Assembly (NCBI GenBank): GCA_963837695.1
Contig: CAWINZ010000001.1
Location: 1-64,000 of the forward strand
DNA from: VRUE01 sp963837695
GTDB taxonomy: Bacteria; Actinomycetota; Thermoleophilia; Solirubrobacterales; 70-9
Length of the DNA: 64,000 nucleotides
Direction: 5' to 3'
Positions 39,920 to 46,863 of the stretch are shown here, piece after piece. A model generated the notes under the pieces. It did not search any database, was not told the DNA's origin, and saw nothing but the letters and a program-made list of their open reading frames with translations. How positions within the stretch are numbered: position 1 is the first letter of the stretch; each line of letters begins with the position of its first letter. Made by a program: the position numbers and the translations under genes.

Positions 39920-40300
39920 ATGTCAAACGTAGACACTGCCCGATCCGCCTATGAGGCATTCGGGAACGGCGACCTGGCCACCCTGCAGGGCGATTTCGCC
40001 GACGATGCGGTCTGGTATACGTCCGAGGAGCTGCCGCTCGGCGGCGAGACCCAGGGCCGCGAGGCGATCATGGCCAACTTCGCCCAGATCCCCAGCTACT
40101 GGTCGTCGTTCAGCGTCGAGCCGAGCGAGTTCATCGACGCCGGCGACACCGTGGTGGTGCTGGGCACCCAACGGGCCGCCAACGACAAAGGCAGCTTCGA
40201 GTCGCCTTTCGTGCACGTCATGAGGTACGACGGCGACGGCAAGCTGGTCCGCGGCGAGTTCCACGCCGACAGCGCCAAGGCGGCGAAGCTGCTGGGGTAG
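39920..40300 (+). CDS. SnoaL/NTF2-like protein
   Basis: 126 residues with the NTF2-like cone-fold pattern: VDTARSAYEAFGNGDLATL, ADDAVWYTSEELPLGGETQG, REAIMANFAQIPSYWSSFSV and FVHVMRYDGDGKLVRGEFHA. Members are small ligand-binding proteins or isomerases; no specific function can be given. A strong Shine-Dalgarno (AAGGAGGAGAG) precedes ATG 39920. It is followed directly by a structured intergenic element. Confidence 0.8.
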   Translation: MSNVDTARSAYEAFGNGDLATLQGDFADDAVWYTSEELPLGGETQGREAIMANFAQIPSYWSSFSVEPSEFIDAGDTVVVLGTQRAANDKGSFESPFVHVMRYDGDGKLVRGEFHADSAKAAKLLG

Positions 40301-40414
40301 GAACAGGTCCCGGTGGTGGTTCCGCTTAACTTTTTCGGCGGATCGGGGTTGGGCTGACGCCCATTGCCCTCGACGAAAAAGTACAAGACGCTCCACCCCC
40401 ACCGGGACCTGTTC
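40301..40414. repeat. Multi-stem inverted-repeat element between convergent genes
   Basis: Outer arms at 40301-40316 and 40399-40414 are exact 16-base reverse complements; after one mismatch three more bases pair. An internal loop follows, then a second stem (40329-40340 with 40371-40382, one mismatch) and an apical GGGC/GCCC hairpin near 40351-40362. It fills almost all the gap between the SnoaL stop and the MMPL stop. It may be a bidirectional terminator, a MITE-like element or a structured RNA. Confidence 0.55.
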
Positions 40415-40426
40415 ACTGTGGTGCGG

Positions 40427-42622
40427 TCAAGCTTGAGCTGGCTCGACCTCCGGCTCGGAGTGGTGCACCCGCGGCAGCCAGCTGAGCTTGCCGGGCAGGT
40501 ACCAGTTGCGCTCGCCGAGCAGCTTCATCGCCGCTGGCAGCAGGATCGCCCGCACGACCGTCGCGTCGATCAGGATCGCGACGGCGAGGCCGATGCCCAT
40601 CTCCTTCATGTCGATGATGCTGAGCGTGGCGAAGATCGAGAAGACCGCGACCATCACCAGCGCCGCGCTCGTCACCGTCCCCGCCGTCGCCGAGATCCCC
40701 TCGCGCACGGCCTCGTCACTGCCGAGCCCGCGGTCGATCCCCTCGCGGACCCGGCTGAGGATCAGCACGTGGTAGTCCATCGAGAGCCCGAAGAGGATCA
40801 CGAAGAGGAACATCGGCAGCCAGGAGCTGACGCCGCCGTTGGAGTGGAAGCCGAGCAGCGACTCGCCCAGCCCGTTCTGGAACACCAGCACCAGCACCCC
40901 GTAGGCGGCGCCCACCGAGAGCAGGTTGAGCACGATCGCCTTGATCGGCACGACGATCGAGCGGAAGGTGACCAGCAGCAGGATAAACGCCAGCCCGAGC
41001 ACGAAGGCGAAGACCAGCGGCAGCCGCTGCGCGACCAGGTCGCCGAAGTCCTTCGACTGGGCGGCCATCCCGGTCACATTCACCTCCGCCCCGCTCGCGC
41101 CGGCGAAGGCCGCCGGAACCAGCCGCTCGCGGATCCTCGCCAGCGCCGCCGTCGCCTCGCCGTTGCTGCCGCTGCCGACGGTCGGCACGTCGACCGAGGC
41201 GACGCCACCATCGGCGCTCCTACTCACCGTCACCGGGCCGTTGACAACGTCGCTCGCTTCGGCCCGCTCGCGCAGGTGGGCGATCGCCGCGGCCACCGGG
41301 CCGGTGCGCGTATCGGCCGCCTCGACGACGACATCCGCTCCGGCCGCTTCGCCGGGAAAGGCCGCGGTGACGCGGTCATAGGTCTGCACGACCGGCACGT
41401 CGCGGGGCAGGTCGTCGGCACCGCTGACGACCAGGTTCATGCCCAGCGCCGGGATCGCCAGCGCGACCAGAAAGCCGACCGAGAGCACCACTGAGAGCAC
41501 CGGCCGGCGCATCACGCGCTCGACGACCCCGGCCCAGACGGAGCGGCCGCCGCGCCGCCCGCGCAAGCGGCCGAGCAGCGGGATCCGCCCCTTCTCGACC
41601 CTGTCGCCGAGCTTCGAGAGCACCGCCGGCAGTACGGTCAGCGAGGCGAACATCGCCACCGCGACGACGGTCATCGTTCCGACCGCGAACGAGGTGAAGG
41701 TCGGGTCGCCGCTGAGCAGCATCCCGGCCATCGAGGCGATCACGGTCGCGCCGGAGACGAGCACCGCCCGCCCCGAGGTGGCGGCCGCGGCCGCCAGGGC
41801 CGCTTCCGCCGTGCGCCCGGCCCGCCGCTCCTCGCGCTCGCGGCGCAGGTAGAACAGCGAGTAGTCGACGCCGACGGCGAGGCCGACGAGGACGATCACC
41901 GAGGAGACGTTGGGGTCCATCGGCACCAGCTGGCTCGGCAGGGCGAGCAGGCCCAGCGTCGCCAGCACCGCCGAGAAGGCGATCAGCAGCGGCACGAAGG
42001 CGGCGACGAGGGCGCCGAAGGCGAGCACGAGGATGATCAGCGTGATCGGCAGCGAGCTCGTCTCGGCCTTCTTCAGGTCATCGTTGAAGACCGCTTCCAG
42101 GGCCTTGTTGGCGCTGGTATCGCCAAACTGCTCGACCCGCAGGCCGCGGTGAGCGCGCTGCGCCGCCGCGGTCGCGGCAAGGCTGGCGTCGACCCGCGTT
42201 TCCGCCTGTTCGGCGTCGCCGCGGATCTCGAATTCGATCAGCGCCGCGTGGCCGTCGGCCGAGACCTGGCCGCCGCCGTCGCTGGGCGAGTGCAGCGCGG
42301 TCACCGAGGGCAGCGCCCGCAGGCGCTGCGTCGTGTCGGCCACCGCCGCGTCGAAGCCGGGGTCGCCGGCCTTCAGCGCATCGCTCTGAACCAGGACCAG
42401 CTCGCCGTTGGGGTCGAGCTGTGACTTTTCGAGCGCGACCTCGGCGCGGCCGGCCTCGCCGGGCACCGCTTCGGAGTTGCTCAGTTCCTTCATCCCGATC
42501 GAGCCGCCGGCGAGGACGGAGACGATTACGAAGGCGAGCCAGCCGAAGATCGCGACCTTGCGGTGCGCGGTGCTCCAGCGGGCGGCTCGTGCGGCGATGT
42601 TGGACTTGGCCTTGGCGTGCAT
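40427..42622 (-). CDS. MMPL family RND transporter
   Basis: 731 residues, intact. Two repeats of one helix, a large periplasmic loop and five helices. Signatures: VIVLVGLAVGVDYSLFYLRR (first Asp-Tyr of the proton relay) and VILFGLSMDYHVLILSRVRE (second). The MmpL/YdfJ class exports lipids or drugs with proton force. The ATG at 42622 has AAGGA upstream. It is divergent from a histidine kinase/response regulator pair, which may control it. Confidence 0.88.
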   Translation of the reverse strand: MHAKAKSNIAARAARWSTAHRKVAIFGWLAFVIVSVLAGGSIGMKELSNSEAVPGEAGRAEVALEKSQLDPNGELVLVQSDALKAGDPGFDAAVADTTQRLRALPSVTALHSPSDGGGQVSADGHAALIEFEIRGDAEQAETRVDASLAATAAAQRAHRGLRVEQFGDTSANKALEAVFNDDLKKAETSSLPITLIILVLAFGALVAAFVPLLIAFSAVLATLGLLALPSQLVPMDPNVSSVIVLVGLAVGVDYSLFYLRREREERRAGRTAEAALAAAAATSGRAVLVSGATVIASMAGMLLSGDPTFTSFAVGTMTVVAVAMFASLTVLPAVLSKLGDRVEKGRIPLLGRLRGRRGGRSVWAGVVERVMRRPVLSVVLSVGFLVALAIPALGMNLVVSGADDLPRDVPVVQTYDRVTAAFPGEAAGADVVVEAADTRTGPVAAAIAHLRERAEASDVVNGPVTVSRSADGGVASVDVPTVGSGSNGEATAALARIRERLVPAAFAGASGAEVNVTGMAAQSKDFGDLVAQRLPLVFAFVLGLAFILLLVTFRSIVVPIKAIVLNLLSVGAAYGVLVLVFQNGLGESLLGFHSNGGVSSWLPMFLFVILFGLSMDYHVLILSRVREGIDRGLGSDEAVREGISATAGTVTSAALVMVAVFSIFATLSIIDMKEMGIGLAVAILIDATVVRAILLPAAMKLLGERNWYLPGKLSWLPRVHHSEPEVEPAQA

Positions 42623-42781
42623 GGGGTTCCTTTCGGAGGGGGTTGATTCGACCGATCCAGGCTCCCAATGCGCGGACCCCGTTCCAATGCGGCTGGCTGG
42701 CGTCTCCGGGTGCGGGCGGCCGCGCCCGGAAGTGGGGTTACCCGTACCCCCGGACCGCCCGCCGTGAAGGACAATCGAGCG

Positions 42782-44263
42782 ATGAACAGCCTGCGCAGAG
42801 CCCTGATCGGACTCGCCGTCCTCGCCCTCCTGCTCGGCGTCGGCTCGCTCGTCCTCGTTCTCACCAGCGACCACACCAGCCCGCGCGGACTGGCGGCGGC
42901 GCTGATCCTGATCGCCGGCTGGGGCTTCGCCGGGACGGGGCTCTACGCCTGGTACCGGCGCCCGTCGAGCAACGTCGGGCCGCTGCTGACGGCGGTCGGC
43001 TTCACCTGGTTCTTCCAGGCACTCGGCTCCTCCAACAACGCCGTCGTCTTCCTGATCGGCTACCTCGGCAACTCACTGCCCTACGCGATCCTGATCCAGC
43101 TGCTCATCACCTTCCCCAGCGGCCGGCTGGAAACGCGCGTACAGAAATTGCTCGTCGCCGTCGCCTACTTCGTCACCACCGCGATGCAGGCGGCCTGGGT
43201 GCTGTTCGCCGAACCCGAACGCGAAGGCTGCGACGGCTGCCCCGCCAACCCGATCCAGATCCACGGCCACAGCGGGCTCGCCGACGCGATCGGCGGCGCC
43301 CAGGGCCTGATCGCGATCCCGCTGATCGGCGCGACGATCGTCGTGCTCTACCGGCGCTGGCGGCGCAGCGACGCGACCGAGCGGCGGGTGCTGACGCCGG
43401 TGCTGGCGACCGGCGGCCTCGCCTTCCTGCTGCTCTTCGTGCAGCTTCTGATCGGCCAGCTCAGCGACGCCGAAGGGGCCGAGACCGTCGCCTTCATCGC
43501 CGGCGTCGCCGCCTTCGCCTGCATGCCCTTCGCCTTCCTGCTCGGCCTGCTGCGCTCGCGGATCGGCCGCGACGAGGAAATCCGCACGGCGCTGAGCGCC
43601 GAGAACGAAAAGCTCAACGAAGAGCTGCGCGCCAAGGTCGAGGAGCTGCACGCCTCGCGGGCGCGGATCGTCGCCGCCGGCTACGAGGAGCGCCGCCGGG
43701 TCGAGCGCGACCTCCACGACGGCGCCCAGCAGCGGCTGATGGCGGTCGCGATGACGCTGCGCCTCGCCCGCGGCAAGCTCGAGTCCGAGCCGGCGGTCAC
43801 CGGCTCGCTGCTCGACGAGTCGATCGAGGAGCTCGCCGCCGCGACCGGCGAGCTGCGCGAGCTCGCCCGCGGCATCCACCCCGCCGTGCTCACCGACCGC
43901 GGCCTGGCGGCGGCCCTCAGCGGCCTCGCCGGCCGCTCGCCGGTCCCGGTCGAGGTGCTCGAGACGCCGGCCGAGCGGCTGCCGGCGGCGATCGAGTCGG
44001 CGACCTACTTCGTGATCGCCGAGGCGCTGACCAACGTCGCCCGCTACGCCCACGCCGACTCCGCCACGGTCCGGGTCGCGCGCGACGACGGCGTGGTCGA
44101 GGTCGAGGTCCGCGACGACGGCGTCGGCGGCGCCAACCCCGCCGCGGGCACCGGCCTGCGCGGGCTCGGCGACCGGGTCAGCGCCCTCGACGGCGAGCTC
44201 GCGATCGAGAGCCCGGGCGGCGCCGGGACGACCGTGCGCGCCCGCATCCCGCTCGGCGGTTAG
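42782..44263 (+). CDS. Sensor histidine kinase, NarL/DesK class
   Basis: 493 residues. Residues about 1-280 carry seven or eight membrane helices as the sensor. A coiled coil (NEKLNEELRAKVEELHASRA) leads into HisKA_3, where the phospho-accepting His lies in RRRVERDLHDGAQQRL. The HATPase domain shows EALTNVARYAHA (N box), VRDDGVGG (G1) and GTGLRGLGDRVSALDGE (G2). It shares an operon with the response regulator, ten bases apart, and diverges from the MMPL transporter. The signal is unknown. Confidence 0.9.
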   Translation: MNSLRRALIGLAVLALLLGVGSLVLVLTSDHTSPRGLAAALILIAGWGFAGTGLYAWYRRPSSNVGPLLTAVGFTWFFQALGSSNNAVVFLIGYLGNSLPYAILIQLLITFPSGRLETRVQKLLVAVAYFVTTAMQAAWVLFAEPEREGCDGCPANPIQIHGHSGLADAIGGAQGLIAIPLIGATIVVLYRRWRRSDATERRVLTPVLATGGLAFLLLFVQLLIGQLSDAEGAETVAFIAGVAAFACMPFAFLLGLLRSRIGRDEEIRTALSAENEKLNEELRAKVEELHASRARIVAAGYEERRRVERDLHDGAQQRLMAVAMTLRLARGKLESEPAVTGSLLDESIEELAAATGELRELARGIHPAVLTDRGLAAALSGLAGRSPVPVEVLETPAERLPAAIESATYFVIAEALTNVARYAHADSATVRVARDDGVVEVEVRDDGVGGANPAAGTGLRGLGDRVSALDGELAIESPGGAGTTVRARIPLGG

Positions 44264-44273
44264 CGTCTCCCCC

Positions 44274-44927
44274 ATGCGCGTGGTCGTAGCCGACGACTCG
44301 ACCCTGCTCCGCGAGGGCGTCGTGCGGCTGCTCGAGGACGCCGGGCTGGAGGTGGTCGGCCAGGCCGGCGACGCCGAGGAGCTGCTGCGCAAGGTGCGCG
44401 CCCACAAGCCCGACGTCGCCGTCGTCGACGTGCGGATGCCGCCGACCCACACTGACGAGGGCCTGCGCGCCGCGCGTGAGATCCGCGCCGAGCTGCCCGA
44501 GGTCGCGGTCCTGGTCCTCTCCCAGTACGTCGAGGTCGCCTACGCCAGCGAGCTGCTGGCCGAGAGCGCCGAGGGGCTCGGCTACCTGCTCAAGGACCGC
44601 GTCGCGGACGGAGAGACGCTCGCCGACGCCGTGCGCCGCGTCGGCGGCGGCGGCTCGGCCCTCGACCCCGCCGTCGTCTCCGAGATGCTCGGCCGCACCC
44701 GCCGCGACGACCCCCTCGCCGAGCTCAGCCCCCGCGAGCGCGAGGTCCTAGGCCTGATGGCCGAGGGCCGCACCAACGCCGCCATAGCCGCCGAGCTCGT
44801 CGTCACCGACCGCGCCGTCGAGAAGCACGTAACCAACATCTTCGCCAAGCTCGACCTCCCCGCCAGCTCCGAAGACCACCGCCGCGTCCTCGCCGTCCTG
44901 CGCTTCCTGGAGGGCCCGGACTCATAA
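44274..44927 (+). CDS. LuxR/NarL-family response regulator
   Basis: 217 residues. The receiver domain starts VVVADDSTLLREGVVRLLED, with the phospho-Asp in VAVVDVRMPP and the Lys in YLLKDRV. The HTH domain reads LSPREREVLGLMAEGRTNAA and VEKHVTNIFAKLDL. It is the output partner of the upstream kinase. Its last codons (GAC TCA TAA) are supplied by a tRNA-Met-like sequence, so the original C terminus may have been altered by an integration event. Confidence 0.92.
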   Translation: MRVVVADDSTLLREGVVRLLEDAGLEVVGQAGDAEELLRKVRAHKPDVAVVDVRMPPTHTDEGLRAAREIRAELPEVAVLVLSQYVEVAYASELLAESAEGLGYLLKDRVADGETLADAVRRVGGGGSALDPAVVSEMLGRTRRDDPLAELSPREREVLGLMAEGRTNAAIAAELVVTDRAVEKHVTNIFAKLDLPASSEDHRRVLAVLRFLEGPDS

Positions 44928-44964
44928 CCCGAGGTCGCGGGTTCGAATCCCGCCCCGCTATCCC
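44917..44964 (+). other. tRNA-Met 3'-half scar (attachment-site remnant)
   Basis: The sequence contains a CAT anticodon loop CTCATAA (44921-44927), a variable region, a perfect T arm with 5-bp stem GCGGG/CCCGC around TTCGAAT (44937-44953), a 3' acceptor strand CCCGCTA, and then TCCCA. The 5' half of a tRNA is absent, and the anticodon stem is poorly paired. It is a typical 3'-half duplication left at a tRNA attachment site, best matching an initiator tRNA-Met. It marks the left edge of the accessory island. Confidence 0.75.
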
Positions 44965-44974
44965 AGTGTGTGCC

Positions 44975-45004
44975 TTGACAGAACAAGGAGAGTTCCCCTA
45001 CCTT
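44975..45004 (+). promoter_or_regulatory. Possible sigma70-type promoter
   Basis: TTGACA at 44975-44980, an 18-base spacer, then TACCTT at 44999-45004. It lies just inside the tRNA scar and points toward the small coiled-coil gene at 45204, with about 190 bases of leader. The match is good but unsupported by any other signal. Confidence 0.3.
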
Positions 45005-45203
45005 CGATCCAGGGCACGGGGAGCCGAGCGCGGGACAGGCGGGAAGGTCACGACGAAAGCGGCAGAACGGGGGAGCAGCAGAGACGCCGTTTCGTGAGCC
45101 GTGCCGCCGGAGCCGCCGCCTCAGATGCCGCCTTCATGCCCCGTGGCACGGGTGCCCGCCCTCGTAGCCAATGCGGTCAGCCCGGCCGAGTATCCTCGTC
45201 GGG

Positions 45204-45449
45204 ATGCCTTTGTTGCCGAAAACGAAATCCGGCCGGGTCATGGACATGCTGCGTCGCCTCGAAGACCAGATGCACAAGATGCGCGACGACATCGACCTGA
45301 GGCTCGATTCGATGACCGAAGCCTTCGAGTCCCGTCGCGCCGACGACGAAGTGGAGGCGGTCGCCGCAGAGCGCATTCGAAGCGGAGCGGCTGAGCACAC
45401 TCAGGATGGCGCTGAGGCCCTGCGCGAAATCGGCATTCAAGTTCGCTGA
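45204..45449 (+). CDS. Small coiled-coil protein of unknown function
   Basis: 81 residues from ATG 45204. Positions about 10-60 form a charged heptad-like helix (MDMLRRLEDQMHKMRDDIDL, RLDSMTEAFESRRADDE). No family is recognised, and no good Shine-Dalgarno is visible. The base composition is lower in GC than the core genome. It sits inside the island just after the tRNA scar. It could be a remnant of a larger gene, since a second short frame overlaps its end. Confidence 0.4.
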   Translation: MPLLPKTKSGRVMDMLRRLEDQMHKMRDDIDLRLDSMTEAFESRRADDEVEAVAAERIRSGAAEHTQDGAEALREIGIQVR

Positions 45450-45453
45450 GACG

Positions 45454-45618
45454 ATGGGCAAGTCCGACGGCGTGGTGCAAGTCACCACCGCAGAGGGCGT
45501 CAAGGAAGAGATCGCGGAGCTGACTGCCGCCTCCCCCGAGGACGACCAGTCCCGGCGCGCTGAGGTCGAGGCATTGAAGCTGGCGCATCGCCGAGTTGTT
45601 CTTGGAGTGCGAGCCTGA
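45454..45618 (+). CDS. Possible small protein or continuation of the preceding gene
   Basis: A 54-residue frame starting at ATG 45454 (MGKSDGVVQVTTAEGVKEEI), five bases after the coiled-coil ORF. Acidic and helical in appearance, with no family match. The frame is open upstream to 45406, so it might be the end of the coiled-coil gene after a frameshift. Weakly supported. Confidence 0.3.
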   Translation: MGKSDGVVQVTTAEGVKEEIAELTAASPEDDQSRRAEVEALKLAHRRVVLGVRA

Positions 45619-45686
45619 CCGTCGTTTTCATCGCCGCCTCCACAAGTCCCAACGACCGAGCTGCCGAGCCAACATCGCGCCTCCCG

Positions 45687-45835
45687 CTAGATGGACTCGC
45701 CCCCTCTGCTATCCATCTCCTCAACCTCCCAGGTTCCACCCGGTTTCGTCTGCGTATAGGCATTCAAGGCGGCTTTCTTGACCATGCCGAACTTGCCGAT
45801 GAAGGAAGCAACGTTGCCGAGAAACTCGGGGAATG
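45687..45835 (-). pseudogene. C-terminal coding remnant downstream of the patatin gene
   Basis: One minus-strand frame here reads FPEFLGNVASFIGKFGMVKK then AALNAYTQTKPGGTWEVEEM and stops at 45687. It looks like a genuine protein C terminus, but there is no start codon in frame before the patatin stop. A short initiation at the internal Met (about 32 residues) is possible. It may be the tail of a deleted third gene of the patatin operon. Confidence 0.25.
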
Positions 45836-45891
45836 AGCCGGACGAAGCTGAATGAGTCCGTTCACACGGTCGCCGACGGCTTGAGTGGAAC

Positions 45892-46863
45892 TCAGTGTGA
45901 CAACGGGACTGGCGCGTCCAGGCATGCTCGGCGCATCAGCAGGCGCATATCGGCCGAACCCAACGCAGCGCAGTCCTCGAGGCGAGCGGAGTCATCGGTC
46001 ACCCGAGTGATCAGCCGATCCCGACTTGACGGGCGGAGGGTCCAGGTACGGGGTGCGTCATTCTCTGTCGCGAAATCGTCTTCGAAAAACGAATCGGCAG
46101 CCCAGATCCTGCTACGCACGGCCCGCGATTGACCTGGCGGCATGAAGCGCAGCATGGCGCGCAGCGGACGGCTCCTCGCATCCCGGCGATACTCAGCATC
46201 GCGGGTCAGGATGACCAGCGCCGCGGTCGCGCCTTCCCGGAATGCGATGTCCACCGGCACGAGATTGGCGACACCGCCATCGACATAGCGCCTCGAACCT
46301 ACGCGGACCCTCCGGTTGTATAGGCCCGGCAGAGCGGCGGTTGCGCGTAGTACCTCGAACAGGTCGACGCTTTCGTCGCGACTGGACACGATGTGCGCCT
46401 GGGCGGTCTCTGCATCGGTCAACACGGTGTAGAGCGCAGCCCGGGCTTCGGCCATCGCACCGACATTCAGGGGGCGCTCCCGCTTCATGGTCACGTCGAT
46501 CAGGCGATCGACGTCGAACACCTTCCAGAAGCGTAAGGGCGACACGAGTCCACCGTCGCTCATGTCTTCCGTGTAAATGCTCACAGCCTCACGCGCCTGG
46601 CCCGCCAGGAAATAGGCGCCGTTGAGGGCGCCCGCACTGCTTCCGACGACGTGGGTGAATGCGTCCCGCAACCCTTCCTCCTCCAGAACGGCGAGCGCCG
46701 CCATCGAATAGATGCTGCGGAGTCCACCCCCCTGGACGACCAGCGCGAGCCGAACGCCATCGGGACGAGTATCGGCGATCAGGCGCAGCCAGTCTCTGAG
46801 GCTGGCCGTGCCCGCGGAAACGGGCGCGAAGGACTCTGGCGCCGAAATCGTGTCACTGGCCAT
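45892..46863 (-). CDS. Patatin-like phospholipase, candidate effector
   Basis: 323 residues. The patatin fold is complete: glycine-rich oxyanion stretch LVVQGGGLRSIYSM (residues 42-54), nucleophile elbow VVGSSAGALNGAYF (GxSxG, Ser76) and the DGG motif YVDGGVANLVP (Asp195). No signal peptide. Such proteins hydrolyse membrane phospholipids; in bacteria several serve as cell-killing effectors (CapV of CBASS is an example). Its ATG lies inside the end of the STAND gene, overlapping by 11 bases, which argues for one operon and a joint function. Confidence 0.85.
   Translation of the reverse strand: MASDTISAPESFAPVSAGTASLRDWLRLIADTRPDGVRLALVVQGGGLRSIYSMAALAVLEEEGLRDAFTHVVGSSAGALNGAYFLAGQAREAVSIYTEDMSDGGLVSPLRFWKVFDVDRLIDVTMKRERPLNVGAMAEARAALYTVLTDAETAQAHIVSSRDESVDLFEVLRATAALPGLYNRRVRVGSRRYVDGGVANLVPVDIAFREGATAALVILTRDAEYRRDARSRPLRAMLRFMPPGQSRAVRSRIWAADSFFEDDFATENDAPRTWTLRPSSRDRLITRVTDDSARLEDCAALGSADMRLLMRRACLDAPVPLSH

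Noticed and set aside
42421..44289. A 622-codon Arg-rich frame overlapping the kinase
   Set aside because: Alternative frame of the histidine kinase without any motif.
44917..44964. A complete tRNA-Met gene
   Set aside because: Only the anticodon loop to the 3' end is present; the D arm and 5' acceptor strand are absent and the anticodon stem is mispaired.
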